Source: Microbispora rosea subsp. aerata (GTDB lineage Bacteria; Actinomycetota; Actinomycetes; Streptosporangiales; Streptosporangiaceae). Taken from it: a stretch of 64,000 nucleotides of DNA. A model generated the notes under the pieces. It had not been told where the DNA came from, did no database searches, and saw only the letters and a list, made by a program, of their open reading frames with translations. The DNA is taken from NCBI RefSeq assembly GCF_014647835.1, contig NZ_BMPY01000009.1, forward strand, positions 172,361 to 236,360. Reading direction: 5' to 3'. A program made the translations under genes and the position numbers. Shown here one piece after another: positions 1 through 8,298 of this stretch (position 1 is its first letter; each line of letters starts with the position of its first letter).

Positions 1-368
1 GGGGCCGCGCAGCGCTGCGGGCTCCCCCGGCTGTGACCTTGGGTAGATCGTCTTCGAGCGCGACGTCGGTTGCGTCCGGGAAAGCCGCCACCCGGGGCGC
101 GTGTGCGCGGAACCGCGGTGGCGCGAGCGATGTGAGCCGCCGCCGCGTGCCTACCCCGGCGGTGCGGAACGCCGGGCGCGGGCGCGTGACATCGAGGATG
201 ATTCCCGACATAAGGGGCCGGGATCGCGGGCCCCGAGCAGGGGTTCTACGGGCGTCGAGCCGGTTTACCGGTGTTCGGCGGCCGGACGCGAGCGCTCTCG
301 CGTCCGGCATCACCGGCGTCGCGGTTACCGAGAGTGACCACTCCCCTCTCCCCCGCTGCCGGGCGGGA
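1..368. other. Gene-free left edge
   Basis: No reading frame here has recognisable protein features. The only structure I see is the strong hairpin at 281-308 (listed separately). The rest is GC-rich sequence that may be the 3' flank of the sigma-factor gene or of a gene cut off by the window edge. Confidence 0.5.
281..308 (-). terminator. Strong hairpin downstream of the ECF41 sigma gene
   Basis: A perfect 12-bp stem (281-292 pairs with 297-308) closes on a CGCT loop. It lies 61 bases past the stop codon of the leftward sigma-factor gene, where a terminator would be expected. There is no T-run, as is common for actinomycete terminators. Confidence 0.55.
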
Positions 369-1295
369 TCAGCGGCTCACGGTGGTCTCCTGCCGCATGT
401 GTGACAGCTTCTCGGGGTTGCGTACGGCGTAGAGCGCGGTGATGAGGCCGTCGTCCATGCGTACGGTGATGACGGCGTCGATGTCGCCGTCGAGCCGGAC
501 GACCAGTGCCGGGTGGCCGTTGACCTGGGCCGGTTGCAGCGACGCCGCGGGGTTGATCCTGCCCAGCAGATCGGCCACGTGGTCGGCCCCCACGATGGGT
601 GTGAGCGCGGCCTGCTTGAGCCCGCCGCCGTCCGCGAGGAAGACGACGTCGGGGGCGAGGATGTCGAGCAGGTGCCGCGGGTCGCCGGTCTCGACCGCGC
701 GCCGGAACGCCTCCAGCGCGCCGCGGGTCTCGGCCGGGGAGACGGTTCCGCGCGGGCGCCGGGCGGCGACGTGGGCGCGGGCGCGGTGGGCGATCTGGCG
801 GACGGCGGCATGGCTCTTGCCGACGGCTTCGGCGATCTCGTCGTAGTCGAGGTCGAAGACCTCGCGCAGGACGAACACCGCCCGTTCGGTGGGGGTGAGC
901 GTCTCCAGCACCAGCAGCATCGCCGTCGAGACGCTGTCGGCGAGTTCGACGTCCTCGGCCACGTCGGGCGTGGTCAGCAGCGGCTCGGGCAGCCAGGGCC
1001 CGACGTAGGACTCCCTGCGGCGGCCGAGCGTGCGGAGGCGTTTCAGCGCCTGGCGGGTCACGATCCGGATCAGGTACGCACGCCGGTCCCGCACCATGTC
1101 GAGATCGACGTTCGCCCACAGCAGCCAGGTTTCCTGCAGGACGTCCTCGGCGTCGGCGGCCGATCCCAGCATCTCGTAGGCGACGGTGAACAGCAGGTTG
1201 CGGTGGGTGATGAACGCCCCGGTGGCGGGGTCCAGGGCGGGGTCCGTCCGGCCGCCGGCGGGCGGCTCGGCTGTGGCCATGTGTCTGTCGCTCAT
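369..1295 (-). CDS. sigJ: ECF41-type RNA polymerase sigma factor (SigJ-like) with SnoaL-like tail
   Basis: This 308-residue extracytoplasmic-function sigma factor directs RNA polymerase to a small regulon. Region 2 lies at about residues 30-100 (FTVAYEMLGSAADAEDVLQE) and region 4 at about 130-195 (ERAVFVLREVFDLDYDEIAE). A C-terminal SnoaL/NTF2-like domain of about 100 residues replaces a separate anti-sigma factor. The linker motif GPWLPEP and the late motif RNPEKL are ECF41 hallmarks. In this family the C-terminal domain is known to tune activity in cis. The gene is divergent from an AhpD-like gene and a flavoenzyme gene, the carboxymuconolactone decarboxylase/oxidoreductase neighbourhood typical of ECF41. 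ATG at 1295 is the first good start; an in-frame ATG follows five codons later. Confidence 0.93.
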   Translation of the reverse strand: MSDRHMATAEPPAGGRTDPALDPATGAFITHRNLLFTVAYEMLGSAADAEDVLQETWLLWANVDLDMVRDRRAYLIRIVTRQALKRLRTLGRRRESYVGPWLPEPLLTTPDVAEDVELADSVSTAMLLVLETLTPTERAVFVLREVFDLDYDEIAEAVGKSHAAVRQIAHRARAHVAARRPRGTVSPAETRGALEAFRRAVETGDPRHLLDILAPDVVFLADGGGLKQAALTPIVGADHVADLLGRINPAASLQPAQVNGHPALVVRLDGDIDAVITVRMDDGLITALYAVRNPEKLSHMRQETTVSR

Positions 1296-1332
1296 CGCCG
1301 TTCCTGTCTGTCGGTTCTCCGTTGCGCGTGCA

Positions 1333-1403
1333 TACGATCCCGCTCCCCCGCGTCGTGTGACACCCAGGGCGGGTGAGACACGTCACACGACCACGCTGTC
1401 ACA
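1333..1403. promoter_or_regulatory. Divergent promoter region with ECF41-like -35 elements
   Basis: TGTCACA, the known -35 element of ECF41 promoters, occurs on the minus strand at 1362-1356, pointing to the sigma gene, and on the plus strand at 1397-1403, pointing to the AhpD gene. GTGTGAC (1355-1361) and GTCACAC (1382-1388) form an inverted repeat around the centre. The expected -10 CGTC is not at the canonical distance on either side: minus has CGTA after 19 bases, plus has CGTC only after 27. The -35 match is seen; autoregulation is inferred. Confidence 0.45.
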
Positions 1404-1439
1404 GGGGCCGGGACGCCGGGATCTCTTGCTCGTCGGGAC

Positions 1440-1462
1440 GCCGCGCCGATGATCGGCGCGGC
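1440..1462. promoter_or_regulatory. 23-bp perfect palindrome, operator candidate
   Basis: Eleven-base arms (GCCGCGCCGAT / ATCGGCGCGGC) flank a single central G at 1451. It ends 11 bases before the Shine-Dalgarno of the AhpD gene. A one-base centre suits a dimeric repressor site better than an RNA hairpin. No regulator is assigned. Confidence 0.4.
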
Positions 1463-1486
1463 ACACACGAGTGAGGAGCACACGTC

Positions 1487-1972
1487 ATGAAACCCCGCAT
1501 GGACCTGATGTCCAGCGAGCTCGGCGTCAAGATCGCCAAGCGGATCGCCAGCGTCAACCTGGCGATTCAGGAGTCGCCGCTCCCCCGGGCCACGCAGGAC
1601 CTGGTGACGCTGCGCGCCAGTCAGATCAACGGCTGCGGTTTCTGCGTCGACTATCACACGCAGGAGGCCGCGGCCGCCGGGGAGTCGGGGGTCCGGCTCC
1701 ATCTGGTGGCCGCCTGGCGCGAGTCGACCGTGTTCACCGAGGCGGAGCGGGCGGCGCTGGCGCTCACCGAGGAGGGCACCCGGCTCGCCGACGCCCACCA
1801 CGGTGTGTCCGACGAGACCTGGGAGCGGGTGCGTGAACACTACGACGACGACCAGATCGTCGCGCTGGTCTCGCTGATCGCCCTTATCAACGCCTCCAAC
1901 CGGCTCAACGTGATCGTGCGTAACCCGGGGGGCTCGTACCAGCCCGGCATGTTCGCCGGTATGGCGAGTTGA
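1487..1972 (+). CDS. AhpD-like / carboxymuconolactone decarboxylase family protein
   Basis: A 161-residue all-helical protein of the AhpD/CMD superfamily. The redox motif CGFCVDYH near residue 48 gives the CxxC-x3-H signature of alkylhydroperoxidases, so thiol-peroxidase or disulfide-reductase chemistry is likely; the substrate is unknown. A good Shine-Dalgarno (GAGGAG, 1473-1478) supports ATG 1487 over the ATG at 1499. The flavoenzyme gene starts 10 bases downstream, so the two form an operon divergent from the ECF41 sigma gene. This arrangement is the classic one for this sigma group and suggests the operon is its target. Confidence 0.88.
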   Translation: MKPRMDLMSSELGVKIAKRIASVNLAIQESPLPRATQDLVTLRASQINGCGFCVDYHTQEAAAAGESGVRLHLVAAWRESTVFTEAERAALALTEEGTRLADAHHGVSDETWERVREHYDDDQIVALVSLIALINASNRLNVIVRNPGGSYQPGMFAGMAS

Positions 1973-1982
1973 AAGGACAGCA

Positions 1983-3323
1983 ATGAACGCAGCGCTTGAA
2001 ATCCTTCGCCGTGACTTCGGCGGCGACATCATCGAGCCGGGAGCGGAGGAGTACGCGTCGGCCAGCCGCACGATGCTGGTCACGGGCAGCCCGGCCGTCG
2101 TTCTGCGGCCCGGGAGCGTCGGGGATGTGCAAGCGGCGGTCCGGTTCGCCGCGGACGCGGGGCTCGCGCTGTCGGTGCGCGGCGGCGGCCACGCCTTCCC
2201 GGGCTTCGGCACCAACGACGGAGGTGTCGTGATCGACCTGGGCGGCCTCGCGGACGTCGAGGTCGTCGACAAGGAGCGTCATCTCGTGCGGGTCGGCGGC
2301 GGGGCCACCTGGGGCCGGGTCGCGGCCGCTCTGGCTCCGCATGGGCTGGCGATCTCCTCGGGTGACACCAGGAGCGTCGGCGTCGGCGGGCTGACGCTGG
2401 TCGGCGGCATCGGCTGGAAGGTCAGGAAGCACGGTCTGGCGTTGGACAGCCTGGTGGCCGCCGAGGTGGTCACGGCCGGCGGGCAGGTCGTGCGTGCCGA
2501 CGCCGAGGAGAACTCCGAGCTGTTTTGGGCCCTTCGCGGGGGTGGTGGCAATTTCGGCATCGTGACCGCCTTCACGTTCGCGGCCCATCCGACGACGGAC
2601 GTCTTCTTCGGCAGGATCACCTTCCCCGTGTCGGAGGCGGCCGCCGTGCTGCGAGGGTGGGCGGACCACCTCCGCACCGCCCCCGAGGAGCTCACCTCGA
2701 TCGCGAACATCGCCAATCCCCTCGCGGGCGGTCCTTCCGCGCCGGTCGAGATTTACGTCGCCGTCGACGGTGACGACCCGCGGCTCGCGGCTGAGATTGT
2801 CGACCCGATCCGCCGGCTCGGCACGGTGATCGACGACGAGGTGGCGCTGAGGCCGTACGCCGACACGCTGGTGGACGGGATCGTGGCGCCGCCGGGCATC
2901 CGGCTGGTCACGAGAAGCGCGTTCGTCGGCGAGGAGTCGGTGCCGGAGGCTCTCGGGATCGTCGCCGAGGCCGGGGCGGCGGAGAGGGCGCCGTTCATCT
3001 CCGTTCGCAGCCTCGGCGGCGCGGTCAGCCGGGTCCCCCACGACGCCACCGCGTACGCGTACCGCCGGGCGGAGTTGCTGGTGGTGACCACCGTCGTGGG
3101 GCCGGCGCCGGTCGTCGAGGCCGCGCGGCCGGTGGTGGAGTCGGTCTGGGGCAGGCTCGCTCCGCACGTCGACGGCGCCTACGCGGGCTTCCTGACGTCG
3201 GCCGCGGAGGAGGATGTCGCCGCCGCCTATCCGGAGCGCACTTATCGGCGGCTCGCGGCGGTCAAGCGCCAGTGGGACCCCGGCAACCTGTTCGCCGGCA
3301 ACCACAACGTGCGGCCCGCGTAG
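1983..3323 (+). CDS. FAD-linked oxidoreductase, berberine-bridge-enzyme (BBE) type
   Basis: A 446-residue vanillyl-alcohol-oxidase-fold flavoenzyme. The FAD_binding_4 domain (about 35-175) carries RGGGHAFPG, whose histidine is the usual site of 8-alpha covalent FAD attachment. The second, cysteinyl attachment site of bicovalent BBEs is absent: the aligned segment reads SGDTRSVGVGG. The C-terminal BBE signature is present (YRRLAAVKRQWDPGNLFAGN). It probably oxidises a small alcohol, sugar or secondary metabolite; the substrate is not predictable. There is no signal peptide, so it is cytosolic. It is probably co-transcribed with the AhpD gene and controlled by the neighbouring ECF41 factor. Confidence 0.9.
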   Translation: MNAALEILRRDFGGDIIEPGAEEYASASRTMLVTGSPAVVLRPGSVGDVQAAVRFAADAGLALSVRGGGHAFPGFGTNDGGVVIDLGGLADVEVVDKERHLVRVGGGATWGRVAAALAPHGLAISSGDTRSVGVGGLTLVGGIGWKVRKHGLALDSLVAAEVVTAGGQVVRADAEENSELFWALRGGGGNFGIVTAFTFAAHPTTDVFFGRITFPVSEAAAVLRGWADHLRTAPEELTSIANIANPLAGGPSAPVEIYVAVDGDDPRLAAEIVDPIRRLGTVIDDEVALRPYADTLVDGIVAPPGIRLVTRSAFVGEESVPEALGIVAEAGAAERAPFISVRSLGGAVSRVPHDATAYAYRRAELLVVTTVVGPAPVVEAARPVVESVWGRLAPHVDGAYAGFLTSAAEEDVAAAYPERTYRRLAAVKRQWDPGNLFAGNHNVRPA

Positions 3324-3352
3324 GTCGCGCGGACGGGCGAGACCGTTCAGGT

Positions 3353-3388
3353 GCCCGGCCGGCCCGGCCGAGGTCGTGCCGGCCGGGC
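3353..3388 (+). terminator. Hairpin after the BBE-type oxidoreductase
   Basis: An 11-bp stem (3353-3363 with 3378-3388) with a 14-base loop begins 30 bases past the stop codon. No T-run is present. It lies in a 290-base gap in which I see no gene. Confidence 0.4.
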
Positions 3389-3613
3389 GCGGGCGCCGGA
3401 TGGCGGCGGCGGGGGCACAGTTGCCGCCCGCCTCGGCCGTACGGGACCAGCAGGAGGGCGCAGAGCAGCCCGATCGTGTCCGGGATCAGCATGGTCCCGG
3501 CGGGCGGTCGTGCGCCCGGTCCGTCCCCATGAGGAGGGTCCGCTCCCCCAGCATGGCCGGGGAGCGGGTGTCAGCGGGCGTCATGGGCGGGCGGCAGCTC
3601 CCCCGCCGGCTGA

Positions 3614-4012
3614 TCAGGCGCCGGGCAGGGTGTAGTCGAGGACGTAGTAGTGGTGGCCGTCCTCCACGCGGATGGTGCCCTCGCCGGTGAGGCCGGCCAG
3701 GTCGCCGGTGCCGGTGGTGGGGACGACCTGCCATCTCAGCCACTGTTCGCCGTTGTGGCTGGCGGCGCTGTGCTGGAGCGCGAAGGTGCCCTTGCGGCCG
3801 TGGAGGGTGCCGGTGAAGTGCTCGACGCCGACGTAGGCGGCGGGGCCGTCGGGGGTGACGACGGTGAGGATCTCGGTGGTGCTGGCGCCGGCGAGGTCGC
3901 CGTGGAAGGTCTTGGCGACGAGGGTGCGGCCGAAGGTGGCGCCTTCCTTGTCCTCGGCGGCCACTTCGTTCCAGTTCGTGACGTCGAAGGTGCCGGTCGC
4001 GTGTCCGTTCAT
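3614..4012 (-). CDS. DUF3224 domain-containing protein
   Basis: This 132-residue protein matches DUF3224 along its whole length: an opening GTFDVTNWNE, the core FGRTLVAKTFHGDLAG, the LQHSA segment, and the end VVPTTGTGDLAG...YYVLDYTL. Family members are small cytosolic beta-barrel proteins of unknown function. The frame is open upstream to 4141, but the family N-terminus begins at MNGHATG, so ATG 4012 is chosen. It is divergent from the ATPase gene. Confidence 0.85.
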   Translation of the reverse strand: MNGHATGTFDVTNWNEVAAEDKEGATFGRTLVAKTFHGDLAGASTTEILTVVTPDGPAAYVGVEHFTGTLHGRKGTFALQHSAASHNGEQWLRWQVVPTTGTGDLAGLTGEGTIRVEDGHHYYVLDYTLPGA

Positions 4013-4139
4013 GCGTCCAGCGTGCCGGGGGTTCCTGTCATCTTCTGTCAGGTACGGCGCGTGGCTTGCGGGTGATGGGAAGAAGAAAGTTCGGCGAATG
4101 CGGCCTCTTTGCAGCCGTTCATGACAGATGATCGGAGGC

Positions 4140-4211
4140 ATGGGTTTTCCCCGACCGACCGTCCCGGTCCTCGCCGATCGGTCCGTCCCGGCTCGGCCGG
4201 CGGAATGCTGA
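4140..4211 (+). other. Possible leader mini-ORF coupled to the ATPase start
   Basis: An ATG at 4140 lies 1-2 bases after GGAGG and opens a 23-codon frame. Its stop TGA (4209-4211) overlaps the ATG (4205) of the next gene in an ATGCTGA arrangement. The spacing after GGAGG is short, so translation is uncertain. If translated, it would couple to the ATPase gene, whose own Shine-Dalgarno is poor. Confidence 0.25.
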
Positions 4212-4966
4212 TCTCTCCTTTTCCCTCGCAGGAGGGCCGCGAGAGCGCGTTCAAGGTGTTCGGGTCGGCCGCGACCGCTCCGCGGCGGGCGCGTGCGTTC
4301 GTACGGTGCCAGTTGCGGGAGTGGGAGCTGGCGCGCCTGGCCGACACGGCGGAGCTGGTCGTCTCGGAGCTGGTGACGAACGCGGTTCGGGCGACGGAGG
4401 CGGTGGTGAGCCCGCCGGTGGCCTCGTCGATGTTCCCCGTGGCTCTGCGTACGGTGGCGTTACGGGTGAGCGTGATGCCGGGGCGGCACGGCCTGGTCAT
4501 CGAGGTGTGGGACGTCAGCGACCGGGAGCCGGTGGCGCCCGGCGCGGCGGAGGGCTCCGCGGGGAACGGCCCGACGCCCGGCACGCGGGACGACGGAGCA
4601 GACGAGCTGGGCGAGAGCGGCCGGGGGCTCGCGCTGGTCGCGGGCCTGGCCAGCAAATGGGGGCACTACGCGGCGCCGGACCGGGGCAAGATCGTGTGGT
4701 GTGAGCTGGCCATCGTGCCCGCGGAGGGGGCCGCGGGCGCGGGTTCCCCGTGGGGTGGGGGCTCGGAGGCGCCGGCGGCGGATCGGCGTGAGCCGGTGGT
4801 CGCGGTCGCGGACGCCCCCGTGGGCGTGCCGGCGTCCGGGGGGCTGCCGCGTCGGGCGCGGCGGCATCCGGTGGCGGCGTGGACGGACGGCCCGGACGAG
4901 GCGACGCTGTTGCGGGTGCTTGAGGGACTGCGGGCGCTGGATGTGTCCGGTCCGAAGCGCCGCTGA
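4205..4966 (+). CDS. RsbW-type ATP-binding protein (HATPase_c)
   Basis: A 253-residue protein with a single GHKL ATPase domain at about 15-180. The N-box ELVTNAVRAT and G-box GESGRGLALV mark it as an anti-sigma/serine-kinase-like ATPase of the RsbW/SpoIIAB group, which is greatly expanded in actinomycetes. The last 75 residues are Gly/Pro/Arg-rich and probably disordered. The frame is open to ATG 4109, but codons 4109-4204 have weak third-position GC, unlike the rest, so the start is placed at 4205. No partner sigma or anti-anti-sigma gene is adjacent, so the target is unknown. Confidence 0.75.
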   Translation: MLISPFPSQEGRESAFKVFGSAATAPRRARAFVRCQLREWELARLADTAELVVSELVTNAVRATEAVVSPPVASSMFPVALRTVALRVSVMPGRHGLVIEVWDVSDREPVAPGAAEGSAGNGPTPGTRDDGADELGESGRGLALVAGLASKWGHYAAPDRGKIVWCELAIVPAEGAAGAGSPWGGGSEAPAADRREPVVAVADAPVGVPASGGLPRRARRHPVAAWTDGPDEATLLRVLEGLRALDVSGPKRR

Positions 4967-5011
4967 GCCCGTCGCGCGGTGTGGCGGCGCGCAAGGTCAG
5001 GGGGTGCGGGG

Positions 5012-5461
5012 TCAGGGGACGACGGTGACCGGCCAGCGGCCGGCGCGGACCAGGCGGAGCGCGACCGAGCCGATGAAGCGGTGGCCGGCCTGTGTGGAGG
5101 CTCCCACGACGACCGCGTCCGCCCGGATCTCGTCGGCGATCTTGGCGAGGGCGCCGGCGGCGTCGCCGTACTCGGTGCGGAAGGTGTAGTCGACCCGCGA
5201 GTGGGCGGTCTGGGCGAAGTGCTCGATCTGCGCGCGTATGTCGGCGGCGATCTCCTCCTCCGCTTCGATCACCGAGGCCGTGGCGGTGGGCATCATCGTG
5301 CTTATGGCGCCGGGGTTGGCGACGTAGACGAGGACGACGTGCGAGCCCTGGCGGCGGGCCAGGCCCCAGGCGTAGGCGGTGGCGCGCAGGGAGGTTTCCG
5401 AGCCGTCGATGCCGACGAGGATCACGCGCGGGCCGTCGGTGCCCAGCTCGAAGGTGCTCAC
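5012..5461 (-). CDS. Universal stress protein (UspA family)
   Basis: A 149-residue single Usp domain. It opens with the typical strand VILVGIDGSETS (Asp contacting adenine), and the C-terminal ATP loop region reads VVGASTQAGHRFIGSV. The first glycine of the usual GxxGx9GS motif is altered here, so ATP binding may be weak. The protein is cytosolic and likely involved in dormancy or stress. It is convergent with the ATPase gene and divergent from the ABC exporter. Confidence 0.88.
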   Translation of the reverse strand: MSTFELGTDGPRVILVGIDGSETSLRATAYAWGLARRQGSHVVLVYVANPGAISTMMPTATASVIEAEEEIAADIRAQIEHFAQTAHSRVDYTFRTEYGDAAGALAKIADEIRADAVVVGASTQAGHRFIGSVALRLVRAGRWPVTVVP

Positions 5462-5554
5462 GCACGTCAGCGTACGGCCGGCGGTGTGCCCGCGGGTGAG
5501 GAGGCCGCCGGGGAGGCGGGCCGGAGGGTGACGGCCGGGGGCGCGGATAATCGG

Positions 5555-5585
5555 TTGCGGAATTGTCGGGGCCGTTGGTTAGGGT
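5555..5585 (+). promoter_or_regulatory. Candidate promoter for a leaderless ABC operon
   Basis: TTGCGG (5555-5560) and TAGGGT (5580-5585) are 19 bases apart, and the GTG start is at 5594, about where transcription would begin. No Shine-Dalgarno precedes the GTG, which supports a leaderless mRNA. The spacing is slightly long. Confidence 0.3.
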
Positions 5586-5593
5586 CTCGGATC

Positions 5594-6529
5594 GTGTCCG
5601 CTCAACCTTTGATCTACGCGCGTGGCCTGGTCAAACGCTTCGGGGAGTTCACCGCCGTCGACGGGATCGACCTCGAGGTGGCGCCGGGAGAGGCGTTCGG
5701 TTTCCTCGGGCCCAACGGGGCCGGTAAGTCCTCGACCATGCGGATGATCGGCTGCGTGTCCACGCCGACCGCCGGTGAGCTGCGGATTTTGGGCATGGAC
5801 GCGGTGCGCGAGGGGCCGAGGATCCGGGCGCGGCTGGGGGTGTGCCCGCAGCTCGACAACCTCGATCCCGATCTGACGGTGCGGGAGAACCTGGTGACGT
5901 ACGCCCGTTATTTCGGGCTGTCGCGGGCGGAGAGCCGCAGGCGGGCCGACGAGCTGCTGGAGTTCGTGCAGCTCAGTGATCGCGCGAACGGGAAGGTGGA
6001 GCCGCTGTCGGGGGGGATGAAGCGGCGGCTGACGATCGCGCGGGCGATGGTGAACGACCCCGATCTCGTGCTGCTGGACGAGCCGACGACGGGGCTGGAC
6101 CCGCAGGCGCGTCACCTGTTGTGGGAGCGGCTGTTCCGGCTCAAGCAGCGGGGCACGACGCTGGTGCTGACGACGCATTACATGGACGAGGCCGAGCAGT
6201 TGTGCGATCGGCTGGTCGTGATGGACGGCGGCAGGATCGTGGCGGAGGGGTCGCCGCGGTCGCTGATCGAGACCTACTCGACGGCCGAGGTGGTCGAGCT
6301 GCGTTTCCCCGGCATGCCCGAGGCGGGGGCGCGGCACGCGGCGGCGCTGGCGGGGGTCGGCAAGCGGGTCGATCCGCTGCCCGACCGGGTGCTGGTCTAT
6401 GTGGACGACGGCGACGCCGCGCTGGCGGAGATCCACCGGCGGGGACTGGAGCCGTCGAGCGTGCTGGTGCGGCGGTCGACGCTGGAGGATGTGTTCCTCC
6501 ATCTGACGGGCCGGACGTTGGTGGACTGA
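5594..6529 (+). CDS. ABC transporter ATP-binding protein (NodI/DrrA-type)
   Basis: This 311-residue nucleotide-binding protein has Walker A GPNGAGKSS, signature LSGGMKRRL, Walker B LVLLDEPTTGLDP and the H-loop TTHYMDEAEQLC. The C-terminal extension of about 80 residues is typical of the DrrA/NodI drug- and lipooligosaccharide-exporter branch. GTG 5594 is the first start compatible with the family N-terminus; the frame upstream overlaps the stress-protein gene on the other strand. Two ABC-2 permease genes follow with a one-base gap and an ATGA overlap, so a heterodimeric permease driven by this ATPase is likely. Confidence 0.92.
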   Translation: MSAQPLIYARGLVKRFGEFTAVDGIDLEVAPGEAFGFLGPNGAGKSSTMRMIGCVSTPTAGELRILGMDAVREGPRIRARLGVCPQLDNLDPDLTVRENLVTYARYFGLSRAESRRRADELLEFVQLSDRANGKVEPLSGGMKRRLTIARAMVNDPDLVLLDEPTTGLDPQARHLLWERLFRLKQRGTTLVLTTHYMDEAEQLCDRLVVMDGGRIVAEGSPRSLIETYSTAEVVELRFPGMPEAGARHAAALAGVGKRVDPLPDRVLVYVDDGDAALAEIHRRGLEPSSVLVRRSTLEDVFLHLTGRTLVD

Positions 6530-6530
6530 G

Positions 6531-7334
6531 ATGGCGTTGCGGACCGAGCTGCGGAGTGAGACGGCGCCGGTGCGGCGGGTTCGTCCGACGCTGGCGGTGC
6601 TGGAGCGGCATCTCGTCCTGTACCGGCGGCTGTGGCAGGCGTCGGTGTTCTCCTCGTTCCTGCTGCCGGTGCTGTTCCTGCTGAGCATCGGCATCGGTGT
6701 GGGGAGTTACGTCGGCAGGGTGCAGGGGGTCGACTACCTGTCGTGGATCGTGCCGGGGGTGCTCGCGTCGACGGCCTTCCAGATCGCGGTGGGCGAGTCG
6801 ACGTATTCGGTGCTGGGTGACTTCAAGTGGGTCCGGGCCTATCACGCGATGCGGGCCACGCCGGTGGGGCCGGTGGACATGGTCCGGGGGCATCTGCTCT
6901 ACCTGGTGCTCCGGGTGACGATCGCGGTGGCGGCGTTCCTGGTCGTGGTGGTGTTCTTCGGCGGGCTGCACTCGCCGTGGGCGCTGGTCACCCCGCTGGT
7001 GTGCGCGTTGCTGACGGTGTCGGTGGCGGCGCCGGTGACGGCGTTTGCCGCCTCGATCGACCATGACAGCTACTTCTCGCTGCTGTTTCGGTTCGTGGTG
7101 ATCCCTTCGACGTTGTTCGCCGGGGTGTTCTTCCCGGTGGAGCAGCTCACGGCGGTGTTGCGGCCGCTGGCGTACGCCTCGCCGTTGTGGCACGCGGTGG
7201 AGCTGTGCCGGGCGGCGACGCTGGGACGTGATACGGCGTGGCCGGTTCCGGTGCACGCGGGTTATCTGCTGGCGTGGGCGGTGGCGGGTCTTTTCCTGGC
7301 GGTGCGGGCGTTCCGCCGGAGGCTGGAGGACTGA
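6531..7334 (+). CDS. ABC-2 type permease (exporter subunit 1)
   Basis: A 267-residue membrane protein with about six transmembrane helices and the ABC-2/NodJ signature, including the late segment FFPVEQL...YASPLWHAVELCRA. The start is one base after the ATPase stop, and its own stop overlaps the next ATG. It forms half of the export channel; the substrate could be a drug, lipid or polyketide and cannot be told from sequence. Confidence 0.9.
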   Translation: MALRTELRSETAPVRRVRPTLAVLERHLVLYRRLWQASVFSSFLLPVLFLLSIGIGVGSYVGRVQGVDYLSWIVPGVLASTAFQIAVGESTYSVLGDFKWVRAYHAMRATPVGPVDMVRGHLLYLVLRVTIAVAAFLVVVVFFGGLHSPWALVTPLVCALLTVSVAAPVTAFAASIDHDSYFSLLFRFVVIPSTLFAGVFFPVEQLTAVLRPLAYASPLWHAVELCRAATLGRDTAWPVPVHAGYLLAWAVAGLFLAVRAFRRRLED

Positions 7335-8134
7335 TGGTCACGACGCTGGTGGTGTCGCGGGTCTCCCCCGGCCGGGTGGGCGCGGTCATCGGCCGCAACG
7401 TGGGGGCGCTGCGCTCCGGGCCGTCGTACTGGATCGTGCTGGTGTCGGGGTTTTTCGAGCCGCTGCTGTATCTGCTGTCGATCGGCGTTGGCGTCGGCGC
7501 GCTGATCGGCAACCTGACGGTGGACGGGCGGACGATGTCGTACGCGTCGTTCGTCGCGCCGGCGATGCTGGCGGTGTCGGCGATGTCGGGGGCGCTGGCC
7601 GAGACGACGTTCAACTTCTTCTTCAAGTTGAAGTACATGAAGACGTTCGAGGCGGTGCTGGCGACGCCGGTGCGGCCGATCGAGATCGCGATGGGCGAGC
7701 TGATCTGGTCGATCGTGCGGGGGTCGTTCTATACGGCGGTCTTCCTGGTCGTGATGGTGTCGATGGGGCTGACCGAGCCCGGCTGGGCGCTGGCGGCGTT
7801 CCCGGCGACGGTGCTGGTGGGGCTGGCCTTCGGCGGGCTGGGGATGGCGGTCAGCACGCTGATGCGCGGCTGGCAGGACTTCGACCTGATGGGCACCGGG
7901 CAGTTCGCGTTGTTCCTGTTCTCCGGCACGTTCTCCCCGGTGCGGGATTACCCGGCGGTGGTCGAGGTGCTGGTTCAGGTCACGCCGCTGTATCACGCGG
8001 TGGAGCTGGTGCGGGGGCTGTGCACGGGGGTCCTGGAGTGGGGGCTGCTGGGGCACGTCGCCTACCTGGTGGCGCTCGCGGCGGCGGGGGTCTGGTTCGC
8101 CTCCCGGCGCCTGACCCGCGCCTTGTGCCGTTGA
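7334..8134 (+). CDS. ABC-2 type permease (exporter subunit 2)
   Basis: A 266-residue membrane protein homologous to the preceding permease (FEPLLYLLSIGVGVG, then FSGTFSPVRDYP, YHAVELVRGL), with about six helices. ATG 7334 shares bases with the previous TGA, so translation is coupled. The in-frame stretch upstream to 7238 lies inside the first permease gene and is not used. The two dissimilar permeases imply a heterodimer. Confidence 0.9.
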   Translation: MVTTLVVSRVSPGRVGAVIGRNVGALRSGPSYWIVLVSGFFEPLLYLLSIGVGVGALIGNLTVDGRTMSYASFVAPAMLAVSAMSGALAETTFNFFFKLKYMKTFEAVLATPVRPIEIAMGELIWSIVRGSFYTAVFLVVMVSMGLTEPGWALAAFPATVLVGLAFGGLGMAVSTLMRGWQDFDLMGTGQFALFLFSGTFSPVRDYPAVVEVLVQVTPLYHAVELVRGLCTGVLEWGLLGHVAYLVALAAAGVWFASRRLTRALCR

Positions 8135-8145
8135 CTCCCCCGGCA

Positions 8146-8166
8146 GGCCCGCGGTCCTCGCGGGCC
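8146..8166 (+). terminator. Hairpin after the ABC-2 operon
   Basis: An 8-bp stem, GGCCCGCG / CGCGGGCC, with a 5-base loop starts 11 bases after the last permease stop. Confidence 0.4.
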
Positions 8167-8298
8167 GGGTAGCTCGGCCGGGCGCGGACGATCCGCGGGC
8201 CGCGTGGCTCCGGCTCACGTCGCCGCCTTGCGTGACGGGGAGGCGTACATGCGGCGGCCGGGCGCCGGCTGCGGCGGCCGGCGAGCATGGGCGGTCCG

